Shown piece by piece: positions 28,269-36,783 of a stretch of DNA of 64,000 nucleotides. Within the stretch, counting starts at the first letter, position 1. The number at the start of each line of letters is the position of its first letter. The position numbers were made by a program, and so were the translations under genes. Origin of the DNA: Mycolicibacterium palauense (GTDB lineage Bacteria > Actinomycetota > Actinomycetes > Mycobacteriales > Mycobacteriaceae); assembly GCF_002592005.1 (NCBI RefSeq), contig NZ_NVQF01000003.1:85619-149618 (forward strand), written 5' to 3'. Under the pieces are notes generated by a model. The model saw only the letters and a program-made list of their open reading frames with translations. It was not told the DNA's origin and ran no database searches.

Positions 28269-29684
28269 CTAGGAGTCGAAGCCCAGGCCCAGCCGGTCCA
28301 GGCTCCGCAGCAGCACGTTGCGCTGCCCGGCGTCGTGGTCGGCGCGGTCCAGCGACCACCGGGTCGCCTGGATGCCGGCGCTGGCCAGCGGTTCGGGTGG
28401 GAACGGCAGCGGCTTGTTGCGCACCATCTCCAGGCGGGTGCGCGGTGTGGACGAGCCGTCCAGCAGATCCAGGCAGACATCGGCGGCGAAGCGGGCGGCG
28501 CCGACACCGAGCCCGGTGAAGCCGTTCACGTAGGCCACCCGGCCGCGGTGCGCCAGACCCCAGTGCGCGCAGAACCGGGTGTTGGTGTCGATCGCGCCGG
28601 CCCAGCGGTGACTGAACCGCACGTCGGACAGCTGCGGGAAGGTCAGGAAGAAATGCGCGGCCAGTTTCCGGTAGGTCTCGGGACGGTTCTCGTAGCGTTC
28701 GTCGACGCGGCGCCCGTAGTGGTAGATCGCGTCATAGCCACCCCACACGATCCGGTTGTCGGCCGACAGCCGGTAGTAGTGGAACTGGTTGGCCGTGTCG
28801 CCCACACCCTGGCGCCCCTGCCAGCCGATCCGTGCGAGCTGCTCGTCGGTGAGCGGTTCGGTGGCCAGCACGTAGTCGTAGACCGGAACCGTGTAGAGCC
28901 GGTTGCGTTTGACCAGGCTGGGAAAGACGTTGGTGGCCAGCACCATCCGGTCGGCGCTGATGGTTCCGCCGGGCGTGGTGACCCGCACCCCGGCGGGGCC
29001 GGATTCCAGCGCGCCGGCCGGGGTGTGCTCGAAGATCTCGACGCCGGCGGCGCGGCAGGCCCGGGACAGTTCGACGGCCAGTTTCCCGGGATGCACTATG
29101 GCGCAGGTCTGTGCGCTGAACAGGCCGGCCAGGTACGTCGGCGAGGCGACCTCGGCGCGCACCGTGGCGGTGTCGAGGAAGCGGCCCTCGCCGGCCTCGG
29201 CGGCATCGTGCAGCCAGGTCACCTGGTGGGGTTCGGTGGCCACCGCCAGCATGCCGGTCCGCTCCCAGTCGACGTCGAGACCGAGCCGGGCGATGTCGGC
29301 CTGCATCCCGTCGAGGTTCTCCAACCCGAGCTGCTCGAGCCGGTGGAGTTCGTCGGGCCAGCGCGCCCTCCCGTTCTCGGTGCCGTGGGTGAGACTGGCC
29401 TCGACGAAGCCGCCGTTGCGGCCCGAGGCGGCCCAGCCCACCCGGTGCGATTCGATCAGCACCACGCGGGCCCCCGGATCACGCTCGGCGGCGTGCAGTG
29501 CGCTCCACAGACCCGCATAGCCGGCGCCGACGACGAGCACGTCGGTGTGCAGATCCGACGACAGATGCGGATAGGCGGGCCGGTCGGCGCCCAGGACGTC
29601 CAGCCACATCGAACCGAATGTGCTGCCGGCCAGCGACCGGTCGATCAGGCCCGGATCCACCGGACGGTCAAACACTGTCTTCAC
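28269..29684 (-). CDS. FAD-dependent amine/amino-acid oxidase (DAO family)
   Basis: 471 residues from GTG 29684. FAD-binding Rossmann motif DVLVVGAGYAGLWSALHAAE, then VLIESHRVGWAASGRNGGF, which is the signature of the DAO family near gamma-glutamylputrescine oxidase (PuuB). A C-terminal GFTGLGVGAARFAADVCLDL segment is the second FAD contact. It oxidises an amine with O2 or another acceptor; the precise substrate is not visible. The start overlaps the end of the antiporter gene by 17 bases, so it is part of that operon. It is convergent with rtcB, 45 bases apart. Confidence 0.85.
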   Translation of the reverse strand: MKTVFDRPVDPGLIDRSLAGSTFGSMWLDVLGADRPAYPHLSSDLHTDVLVVGAGYAGLWSALHAAERDPGARVVLIESHRVGWAASGRNGGFVEASLTHGTENGRARWPDELHRLEQLGLENLDGMQADIARLGLDVDWERTGMLAVATEPHQVTWLHDAAEAGEGRFLDTATVRAEVASPTYLAGLFSAQTCAIVHPGKLAVELSRACRAAGVEIFEHTPAGALESGPAGVRVTTPGGTISADRMVLATNVFPSLVKRNRLYTVPVYDYVLATEPLTDEQLARIGWQGRQGVGDTANQFHYYRLSADNRIVWGGYDAIYHYGRRVDERYENRPETYRKLAAHFFLTFPQLSDVRFSHRWAGAIDTNTRFCAHWGLAHRGRVAYVNGFTGLGVGAARFAADVCLDLLDGSSTPRTRLEMVRNKPLPFPPEPLASAGIQATRWSLDRADHDAGQRNVLLRSLDRLGLGFDS

Positions 29685-30867
29685 GACTAGGCAGCGTACG
29701 GGCGCGCCGGGAGACCCGCGCCGGTATCCGGCGCGGGGCGGTCCGCCCGCTGAGCAGGGTCGCCACCGGGCCCAGGAACGCCAGCACGAACACATAGGGC
29801 ATCGCGATGGATTCGATCACCGGGATCGATTCCCCGACCAGGGCGATGATCACCAGGGAGAACTCGCCGCGCACGATCAGCGCGGTGCCCGCGCGCCACT
29901 GCCCGCGCCGCGCCACGCCCTCCCTGCTGGCCGCGTACATGCCGGAGACCACCTTGGTGGCGGCGGTGACCACGGCCAGTGCCACCGCCACCGGCAGCAT
30001 CGGGATCATCGAGGCCGGATCCACCATCAGCCCGATCGACACGAAGAAGATCGCCGCGAACAGGTCCCGCAGCGGGCTCAGCAGGTCGCGGGCCCGTTCG
30101 GCGGTCTCGCCGGTGAGCGTCAGGCCCACCAGGAAGGCGCCGACGGCGGCGGACACGTGGACGTATTCGGCCAGACCGGCGACGATCAGCGCGATCCCGA
30201 GTACCCGCAGCAACAACAGTTCGGCGTCGGGGTGGTTCAGCAGGCCGGCCACCCGGTCGCCCCAGCGGTAGGCGGCCAGAAACGCCAGACCCAGCGCCGC
30301 CACCGCGATCGCGATGCCGATCGCGGCGTTCCACCACCCGCCGCCGGCGGCCAGCACCGCCAGCAGCGGCAGGTAGACGGCCATCGCGAAATCCTCGAGC
30401 ACCAGTACCGACAGCACCGCCGGGGTTTCGCGGTTACCCAGCCGCCGCAGGTCGGTCAGCAGGCGCGACACCACCCCGGAGGACGAGATGTAGGTGATAC
30501 CAGCCATGGCCAGCATGCCCACGAAATCGAGGCCCAGCAGCCATCCGACCACCGCGCCGGGGGTGGCGTTGAGAACCAGGTCCACCCACGCCGACGGGAG
30601 ATGTTTTCGCATGCTGGCGGCGAACTCGCTGGTGGTGAACTCCAGGCCCAGCGTCAACAGCAGCAGGACGACACCCACGGTGGCCCCGGACTGGATGAAC
30701 TCCCGCGACGCGGGTTCCAGGGGTATTCCACCGTCGCCCAACGCCAGACCGGCCAGCAGGTACAGCGGGATCGGTGAGAGCGACACCCGACGCGCCAGTG
30801 AACCCAGAACGGTCAGAACGACCAGCAGCAGGCCGATTTGGAGCAGCAGGGCGACCGAATCATGCAC
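29668..30867 (-). CDS. K+/H+ antiporter, CPA2 (Kef/KhtU-like) membrane subunit
   Basis: 399 residues with about twelve hydrophobic helices (LLLQIGLLLVVLTVLGSLAR at the N-terminus). The sodium/hydrogen exchanger fold is supported by LLTLGLEF, SSSGVVSRLL and VLVLEDFAMAVYLPLLAVL, the last with the conserved acidic residue in a KefB-like position. GTG start, 7 bases after the upstream regulatory-subunit gene. The absence of an RCK domain in this protein and its presence in the neighbour fit the KhtTU arrangement, in which the soluble subunit gates K+ efflux. Ion specificity is inferred. Confidence 0.87.
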   Translation of the reverse strand: MHDSVALLLQIGLLLVVLTVLGSLARRVSLSPIPLYLLAGLALGDGGIPLEPASREFIQSGATVGVVLLLLTLGLEFTTSEFAASMRKHLPSAWVDLVLNATPGAVVGWLLGLDFVGMLAMAGITYISSSGVVSRLLTDLRRLGNRETPAVLSVLVLEDFAMAVYLPLLAVLAAGGGWWNAAIGIAIAVAALGLAFLAAYRWGDRVAGLLNHPDAELLLLRVLGIALIVAGLAEYVHVSAAVGAFLVGLTLTGETAERARDLLSPLRDLFAAIFFVSIGLMVDPASMIPMLPVAVALAVVTAATKVVSGMYAASREGVARRGQWRAGTALIVRGEFSLVIIALVGESIPVIESIAMPYVFVLAFLGPVATLLSGRTAPRRIPARVSRRARTLPSREDSV

Positions 30868-30874
30868 CTGCGCA

Positions 30875-31357
30875 TCAACCCTTGTCGAAAATGTGCTCGA
30901 CCTGGGTGATGCCCTCGGCCGTCCCGATCACCACCAGGACGTCCCCGGGCGCCAGCATGTCCGACGGGCCCGGCGACGGCAGCACCTCCTCGTCGCGGAC
31001 GATCGCCACGATCGAGGCGCCGGTGCGGGTGCGCACCCGGGCGTCGCCGAGCGGATGCGAGGCGTAGGGGCTGCCGGGTTCGATCGAGACCTGCCCGGCG
31101 TCGAGCCCGGGGACCTCGTGGGTCAGGTCGGCGAAGCGCTCGGCGATGCGGGGCGCCCCGAGGATCTGCGCCAGCGCCTCGGCCTCTTCGACGCTGAGGT
31201 GGAACAGTGGTTGGGCCACGTCGGGATCCTCGGCGGCGTAGAGCACCACCTCGAAGTCCCCGGTGCGTTTGGCGATCACGCCGATGCGGTCGCCCGCGGA
31301 GTTGTCGAACTCGTAGCGCAGGCCCACGCCGGGCAGCAGCACCTCGTTGACGTCCAT
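30875..31357 (-). CDS. K+/H+ antiporter regulatory subunit, RCK_C/TrkA-C domain (KhtT-like)
   Basis: 160 residues, soluble. The N-terminal half (VLLPGVGLRYEFDNSAGDRIGV) and the C-terminal RCK_C domain (RTGASIVAIVRDEEVLPSP; MLAPGDVLVVIGTAEGI) match KhtT-type regulators that bind a nucleotide and control the adjacent antiporter. It is the first gene of a three-gene run with the antiporter and the DAO flavoprotein. ATG start with short gap to the sterol desaturase gene, which is in the same direction but ends elsewhere. Confidence 0.87.
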   Translation of the reverse strand: MDVNEVLLPGVGLRYEFDNSAGDRIGVIAKRTGDFEVVLYAAEDPDVAQPLFHLSVEEAEALAQILGAPRIAERFADLTHEVPGLDAGQVSIEPGSPYASHPLGDARVRTRTGASIVAIVRDEEVLPSPGPSDMLAPGDVLVVIGTAEGITQVEHIFDKG

Positions 31358-31400
31358 GGGTCAATCTTGGCCGACCGGGCCCGGAAGGCTCAACGCCGGG

Positions 31401-32396
31401 TCAGCCGGCGCCGGCGGTCGCCGCGCCCGCCGCATCCGGTTGCGTGCGGCGGGGAGGGGCCCAGCCGGGCGGCCCGAAGACGTAGCCGAGCCGGTCGCGC
31501 AGCCGGTGGGCGGCGCGCACGTCACGGGCGATCGCCACGTACTCGTGGGTCTGCAGCTTCCAGATGTTGAAGGTGCCCACCGGTTTGGTCAGCCCGTAGT
31601 GCGGCCGGGCCCGCTCCGGCTCGAAGGTGCCGAACAGCCGGTCCCACAGGATCAGGATGCCGCCGTAGTTCTTGTCCAGGTAGGCGGCGTCCATGCCGTG
31701 GTGTACGCGGTGATGGGACGGGGTGTTGAAGACGAACTCGAACGGCGCCCACAGGGTGCCGATCCGCTCGGTGTGGATCCAGAACTGGTAGATCAGGCTG
31801 ATCGAGAACGACAGGAACACCATCCACGGCGGAACGCCCAGCAGCGGCAACGGGATCCACATCAGGATCTCGCCGCTGTTGTTCCACTTCTGGCGCAGTG
31901 CGGTGGCGAAGTTGAAGTACTCGCTGGAGTGGTGGGCCTGGTGGGTCGCCCACACCAGCCGCACCCGGTGCGCCATCCGGTGGTAGAGGTAGAACAGCAG
32001 ATCGACCCCGACCAGCGCGATCACCCAGGTGTACCAGCGTTGCGGGGACAGCTGCCAGGGCGCCAGGTAGGCGTAGATCGCCGCGTAGCCGAGCAGGGCC
32101 AGGAACTTCCAGGCGCCCATCGTGGCGATCGAGACCAACCCCATCGAGATGCTGGTGAACGCGTCGCGGCGGTGGTAGGCGCCGGAGGCGGGGCGGTCCC
32201 CGGCCGCCCCGGGGGCCGCGGGCCCCTGGGAGCCGGCGAGGACGTGCTCGAGCCGGCGGGCCGCCGACCACTCGATGATCAGCAACAACAGAAAGAACGG
32301 CACCGCGAACAGCACCGGGTCGCGCATCTGCGGCGGCAGCGCGTCGAGCATCTCGCTGACGATCGCGCCGAAACCGGCCATCACCTGTTCCACCAC
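31401..32396 (-). CDS. Sterol desaturase/fatty acid hydroxylase superfamily membrane protein (Erg3/Rv1814-like)
   Basis: 331 residues, four or so transmembrane helices. The histidine boxes of the integral-membrane di-iron family are present: HRMAH, HQAHHS and HRVHHG. The tandem GTGGTG start at 32396 follows CGGAGG at 4-7 bases. M. tuberculosis Rv1814 (erg3) holds the equivalent position. The enzyme should hydroxylate or desaturate a lipid with O2; the actual lipid is not known. The N-terminus MVEQVMAG precedes a hydrophobic helix (FAVPFFLLLLIIEW). Divergent from the SMR pair. Confidence 0.88.
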   Translation of the reverse strand: MVEQVMAGFGAIVSEMLDALPPQMRDPVLFAVPFFLLLLIIEWSAARRLEHVLAGSQGPAAPGAAGDRPASGAYHRRDAFTSISMGLVSIATMGAWKFLALLGYAAIYAYLAPWQLSPQRWYTWVIALVGVDLLFYLYHRMAHRVRLVWATHQAHHSSEYFNFATALRQKWNNSGEILMWIPLPLLGVPPWMVFLSFSISLIYQFWIHTERIGTLWAPFEFVFNTPSHHRVHHGMDAAYLDKNYGGILILWDRLFGTFEPERARPHYGLTKPVGTFNIWKLQTHEYVAIARDVRAAHRLRDRLGYVFGPPGWAPPRRTQPDAAGAATAGAG

Positions 32397-32569
32397 GTAC
32401 CTCCGGACAACCTCTCTGCGCTGAGGGCGATCGCTCCCCTGGCGTTATTGTACGCAGTGTCAGTACGGTCCGGCGTCGCCGGAGCGGGTGGCCCCGGGTC
32501 CGGTTATCCTGACGCCCTACCGAAGTGCGGTGCTGGCCTACGTGATGACCCGTGTGTGAGGAGCGTTGG

Positions 32570-32929
32570 TTGTACAGATGGATGCTTCTGGCCGGTGCCG
32601 TGCTGACCGAGGTGGCCGGGACGCTCTCGTTGCGGGCCTTCCAGGATGACGCGGTCTGGCTGGCCGTCGTGGTCCCCGGGTATCTGGCCTCCTTCGTGCT
32701 GCTGAGCATGGTGCTGCGCGCCGGGATGGCGGTCGGGGTGGCCTACGGCATCTGGGGTGCCTCCGGCACGGCCCTGACCGCGGTGCTGGCCGCCCTGATC
32801 TTCGACGACCCGTTCACCGTGCCGGTCGTGGTCGGTATCGGGCTCATCGTCGCCGGGGTGCTGCTGGTCGAGTTCGGTTCGCAGCACGCCCAGCGGGCGC
32901 ACGCCGCCCCGGAGGTCGCGGCGCCGTGA
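32570..32929 (+). CDS. SMR-family small multidrug/guanidinium transporter subunit 1
   Basis: 119 residues from TTG 32570, chosen because GAGGAG ends 6 bases before it; GTG 32552 or ATG 32582 are alternatives. Four transmembrane helices of the EmrE type: the essential glutamate is in LLAGAVLTEVAGTLSLRA, and GVAYGIWGASGTALTAVL is the conserved helix-3 signature. The C-terminus has a short Ala/His tail. It is directly followed by a second SMR gene with overlapping stop and start, so a heterodimeric SMR pair (as EbrAB or YkkCD) is likely. I could not match the 155-base leader to a guanidine riboswitch. Confidence 0.88.
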   Translation: MYRWMLLAGAVLTEVAGTLSLRAFQDDAVWLAVVVPGYLASFVLLSMVLRAGMAVGVAYGIWGASGTALTAVLAALIFDDPFTVPVVVGIGLIVAGVLLVEFGSQHAQRAHAAPEVAAP

Positions 32930-33255
32930 TGTGGCTGTCGTTGGCGGGCGCCATCCTGCTGGAGGTGGTGGCGACGCTGTCGCTGCGGGCCTCGGAGGGG
33001 CTCCGCAGGAAGATCTGGCTGATCCCGGTGCTCGGCGGCTACGTCCTGTCCTTCGTGCTGCTGTCGGTGACGCTGTCCCAGGGGATGCCGGTGGGGATCG
33101 CCTACGGCGTGTGGTCGGCGTGCGGCGTCGCCCTGGTCGCGGTGATCGCCCGCTTCCTGTTCGCCGAACCGCTGACGCTGATGATGGGCGCGGGTATCGC
33201 GCTGATCATCGCCGGGGTGGTCACGATCGAGATTCTCGGCGCCACCACCCACTAG
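32929..33255 (+). CDS. SMR-family small multidrug/guanidinium transporter subunit 2
   Basis: 108 residues from ATG 32929, in a TGATG overlap with the preceding SMR gene (GTG 32926 is an alternative). Four helices; membrane glutamate in SLAGAILLEVVATLSLRA and the GIAYGVWSACGVALVAVI motif. The two subunits are unequal in sequence, as in paired SMR transporters that insert in opposite orientations. The last 35 bases overlap the 3' end of the convergent MFS gene. Confidence 0.88.
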   Translation: MWLSLAGAILLEVVATLSLRASEGLRRKIWLIPVLGGYVLSFVLLSVTLSQGMPVGIAYGVWSACGVALVAVIARFLFAEPLTLMMGAGIALIIAGVVTIEILGATTH

Positions 33256-34444
33256 ATGCGCCGCGGCGGGAGCCGGCCAGGACACCGGCGGTAGCGGCGA
33301 TCACCACGCCGGCCGCCGGCACGATCAGCAGCCCCACGCGCAGACCCGCCGCGTCGGCGATCGCGCCCACCACCACCGGCGCGAGCAGGAAACCCGAGCG
33401 CATCAGCCAGGTGACCGCCGTCAGGCCGGTCCCCGGCGGCAGCCCGGTCAGGTTGTCGGCGGCGTGGAAGGCCGCCGGGATCACCGTGGCCACGCCGAAC
33501 CCGGCGGCCGCGAAACCGGCGATGGTGCCGGCCGTCCCGGGCAGGGCCAGGGCCAGGGCCATGCCGACGGCGATCACCAGTCCCCCGGCCCGGGCCACCG
33601 ACCGCTCACTGAACCGGTCGACCAGCCGGTCGCCGAGCAGCCGGCCGAGGAACTGGAAACCCACCAGCGCGATATAGCCGAAGGCCGCGACCGCCGCCGG
33701 GGCGCCGAGCTCGGTGTGCAGATACAGGGTGGCCCACGAGCTGCCGGAATCCTCCACCGCGGCCCCGGCGATGGCCAGCGCCGCCAGCATCGCCACGGCG
33801 GCCAGCGTGCCCGGGCCCACGCGCGGCGGCGCCGGGGCGGCGTCGTCCCCCGCCGGTGGCACATCGCGGTCGGGGCCGGGAAGCAGCAGGCGGTGGGCGC
33901 CCAGCGCGATCGCCCCGAAGAGCAGGCCGGTGCCGGCCAGCTGCACCCCGCGCGGGACGCCGGCGGCGATGGACGCCGCGCCGATCAGCCCCCCGGCGAC
34001 GGCGCCCACCGACCACACCGCGTGCAGTGAGTTGATGATGGAGCGGCGGTAGTTGCGCTGCACGCGCAGCCCGTGGGCGTTCTGGGCGACGTCGGTGACC
34101 GCGTCACCGGCCCCGGCGACGAACATGGCCGACGCGAACAGCGCCGCGCTGGGTGCCACCGACGCGGCGAAGGTGAAGGCCGCCAGCACCAGACTGGTCG
34201 CCACGGCCACATGCGCCGAGGTGAAGCGACGGACCAGCGCACCGGCCGTCGGCCCCGACAGCAGCGCACCGGCGGAGAACGCCGCCACCGACAACCCGAA
34301 CCCGGTGTTGCTGATCATCAGGTCCGACTTGATCTCGGGGTAACGCGGCAACAGGCTGGCGAACATCGCGCCGTTGGTCAGGAACAACGCCGCGACCGCC
34401 AGGCGGGCGCGGCGGTCGCGCGCGGATGTCCGCGCAGATGTCAC
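33221..34444 (-). CDS. MFS transporter, YbjJ-like
   Basis: 407 residues, about twelve transmembrane helices with the MFS pattern (LAVAALFLTNGAMFASLLPR; AGALLSGPTAGALVRRFTS; loop VQRNYRRSIINSLHAVWSVG). Resembles the YbjJ/fucose-permease-like group of drug or sugar exporters. GTG start. Its stop lies 35 bases inside the convergent SMR gene, so the last 11 residues (GWWRRESRS end) are read opposite coding sequence; the C-terminal end is therefore less certain. Substrate unknown. Confidence 0.82.
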   Translation of the reverse strand: MTSARTSARDRRARLAVAALFLTNGAMFASLLPRYPEIKSDLMISNTGFGLSVAAFSAGALLSGPTAGALVRRFTSAHVAVATSLVLAAFTFAASVAPSAALFASAMFVAGAGDAVTDVAQNAHGLRVQRNYRRSIINSLHAVWSVGAVAGGLIGAASIAAGVPRGVQLAGTGLLFGAIALGAHRLLLPGPDRDVPPAGDDAAPAPPRVGPGTLAAVAMLAALAIAGAAVEDSGSSWATLYLHTELGAPAAVAAFGYIALVGFQFLGRLLGDRLVDRFSERSVARAGGLVIAVGMALALALPGTAGTIAGFAAAGFGVATVIPAAFHAADNLTGLPPGTGLTAVTWLMRSGFLLAPVVVGAIADAAGLRVGLLIVPAAGVVIAATAGVLAGSRRGASSGWWRRESRS

Positions 34445-34544
34445 GGTGGAAGCCTAGAGGGGGACGCCGCCGATCTCGCTCGGTCGCCCCGGCTGACCTG
34501 GTCTGCCGGGGCGTGCAGCGACAGCGCGCCCGGAAGCAAGGAAG

Positions 34545-36710
34545 ATGACCGCTATGACGCAGCTCGATCCGGCCCTGGCCCAGCTGGCCGCGCGGTTCTC
34601 GGTGGCCACCGAGTTCGACGACTGGACCGGCCGGCGCGCCGCGGTCTCGGAGGACACGCTGGTGGCGGTGCTCGCGGCGCTGGGTGTGGATGCCTCCGGT
34701 CCCGACGAACGCCGCGCCGCGCTGCGCGAGTGCGACGACGCCTACTGGTCGAAGGCCCTGCCGCCGACCATCGTGGGCCGCGCCGGTGCCGAGACCACGT
34801 TCTGGGTGCACGTCACCGCCGGCGCGCCGGCCCACGTCTGGGTGCGGTTGGAGGACGGCGCCGTGCGATCGGGTGTGCGGCAGCTCGACAACTTCACCCC
34901 GCCCTACCAGCTGGGCGAGCGGCGGATCGGCGAGGCCACCTTCGCGCTGCCGTCCGACCTGCCGCTGGGCTACCACCGGGTGCACCTGCGCTCCGGCGAC
35001 GTGGAGACCAGCACGGCGCTCATCGTGACGCCGCCGTGGCTGGGTCTTCCCGCCCGGCTGGGCCGGCGCCGTGCGTGGGGACTGGCCACCCAGCTCTACA
35101 GCGTGCGGTCCAAACGCTCCTGGGGCCTGGGCGATCTGACCGATCTGACCGACCTCGCGGTGTGGTCGGCGGCGCGGCACGGCGCGGGTTATGTGCTGGT
35201 GAACCCGCTGCACGCGGCGGCCCCGACCCGCCCGATGGAACCGTCGCCGTATCTGCCGACCTCCCGGCGGTTCGTCAACCCGCTCTACCTGCGGGTCGAG
35301 GCCATCCCGGAATACGCCGATCTGCCCAAACGCAGCCGCGTCCGTGCGCTGCGCAACGAGGTGCGCGCCGCCGCGCGCAAATCCGACCGGCTGGACCGCG
35401 ATTCGGCCTGGGCGGCGAAACGCAAGGCGCTCAAGTGGGTGCACGAGGTCAAGCGTTCGGCCGGCCGGGAACTGGCCTACGCGGCCTACCGCGAACGGGA
35501 AGGCTCGGCGCTCGACGACTTCGCGGTGTGGTGCGCGCTGGCCGAGCACCACGGTGACGACTGGCACCGGTGGCCCGAGGAGGTCCGCCACCCCGCCGGG
35601 CCGGGCATCGCCCGGTTCGTCGAGAAGCACGGCGCGGCCGTGGATTTCCACCGCTGGCTGCAGTGGCAACTCGACGAGCAGCTGGCCGCCGCGCAGTCGG
35701 CGGCGGTGCGGGCCGGGATGCCGCTGGGCGTGATGCACGATCTGGCCGTGGGTGTGCATCCCAACGGTGCCGACGCCTGGGCGTTGCAGGACGCGCTGGC
35801 GCTCGGGGTCACCGTGGGTGCCCCGCCCGACGAGTACAACCAGCTCGGGCAGAACTGGTCGCAGCCGCCGTGGCGGCCCGACCGGCTCACCGAGCTGGAG
35901 TACGCGCCGTTCCGGGCGTTGATCCAGGCGGTGCTGCGGCATGCCGGCGGTGTGCGCATCGACCACATCATCGGGCTGTTCCGGCTGTGGTGGATCCCGC
36001 AGGGACACCCGCCCACCGGGGGCACCTACGTCCGCTATGACCACGAGGCGCTGATCGGGATCGTCGCCCTGGAGGCGTACCGCGCCGGGGCCGTGGTCGT
36101 CGGCGAGGATCTGGGCACCGTCGAACCGTGGGTGCGCGACTATCTGCGCGCGCGCGGCCTGCTGGGCACCTCCATCCTGTGGTTCGAGCGGGACAACTGG
36201 GGCGACGGAGGGCCGCTGCCGGCCGAGTACTGGCGCGAATACTGCCTGTCCTCGGTGACCACCCACGACCTGCCGCCCACCGCGGGTTATCTGGTCGGCG
36301 AGCACGTCCGGCTGCGCGACTCGCTGGGTCTGCTGACCCGCCCGGCCGAGGAGGAACTCGCCGACGCCCGCGCCGAACAGGGGGCCTGGCGCGCCGAACT
36401 GGTCCGCGCCGGGCTGCTCGACGAGCAGGACGGCCCGCCGGGTGGGGACGCGACCGACGTCGAGCGGACCATCACCGCGCTCTACCGCTACCTGGGCCGC
36501 ACCCCGTCGCGGCTGCTGGCGCTGGCGCTGACCGACGCCGTCGGCGACGCCCGCACCCAGAACCAGCCCGGAACCACCGACGAGTACCCGAACTGGCGGG
36601 TTCCGCTGTCGGATCCCCGCGGACGGCCGCTGCTGCTGGAGGAGGTCTTCGACGATCCCCGGGCCGCGGCGTTGTGCGAGGTCATGCGCGCCGAGGTGAA
36701 CCCGGGGTGA
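34545..36710 (+). CDS. malQ: 4-alpha-glucanotransferase (amylomaltase)
   Basis: 721 residues, the size of the long actinobacterial MalQ with an N-terminal extension (Rv1781c). Glycoside hydrolase 77 motifs: RAWGLATQLYSVRSKRSWG, HAAAPTRPMEPSPYLPTSRR, GVRIDHIIGLFRLWWIP with the catalytic aspartate, VVGEDLGTVEP with the acid/base glutamate, and VTTHDLPPTAGY with the third acidic residue. It transfers alpha-1,4-glucan segments between maltodextrins. A second ATG three codons in (34554) is better spaced from the AAGGA. It is followed by the PknF-like kinase gene 73 bases on, with no functional link visible. Confidence 0.95.
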   Translation: MTAMTQLDPALAQLAARFSVATEFDDWTGRRAAVSEDTLVAVLAALGVDASGPDERRAALRECDDAYWSKALPPTIVGRAGAETTFWVHVTAGAPAHVWVRLEDGAVRSGVRQLDNFTPPYQLGERRIGEATFALPSDLPLGYHRVHLRSGDVETSTALIVTPPWLGLPARLGRRRAWGLATQLYSVRSKRSWGLGDLTDLTDLAVWSAARHGAGYVLVNPLHAAAPTRPMEPSPYLPTSRRFVNPLYLRVEAIPEYADLPKRSRVRALRNEVRAAARKSDRLDRDSAWAAKRKALKWVHEVKRSAGRELAYAAYREREGSALDDFAVWCALAEHHGDDWHRWPEEVRHPAGPGIARFVEKHGAAVDFHRWLQWQLDEQLAAAQSAAVRAGMPLGVMHDLAVGVHPNGADAWALQDALALGVTVGAPPDEYNQLGQNWSQPPWRPDRLTELEYAPFRALIQAVLRHAGGVRIDHIIGLFRLWWIPQGHPPTGGTYVRYDHEALIGIVALEAYRAGAVVVGEDLGTVEPWVRDYLRARGLLGTSILWFERDNWGDGGPLPAEYWREYCLSSVTTHDLPPTAGYLVGEHVRLRDSLGLLTRPAEEELADARAEQGAWRAELVRAGLLDEQDGPPGGDATDVERTITALYRYLGRTPSRLLALALTDAVGDARTQNQPGTTDEYPNWRVPLSDPRGRPLLLEEVFDDPRAAALCEVMRAEVNPG

Positions 36711-36783
36711 ACTCGGTGGGCGGGGCGCCCGCGGGGCGTGAGCGGCGCGGCGGCACCCCCCGGGGCGTCTGTAGTATGCGCCC

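Noticed and set aside
32397..32569. Guanidine riboswitch before the SMR pair
   Set aside because: I looked for ykkC-type and mini-ykkC blocks and could not align any; a covariance search would be needed.
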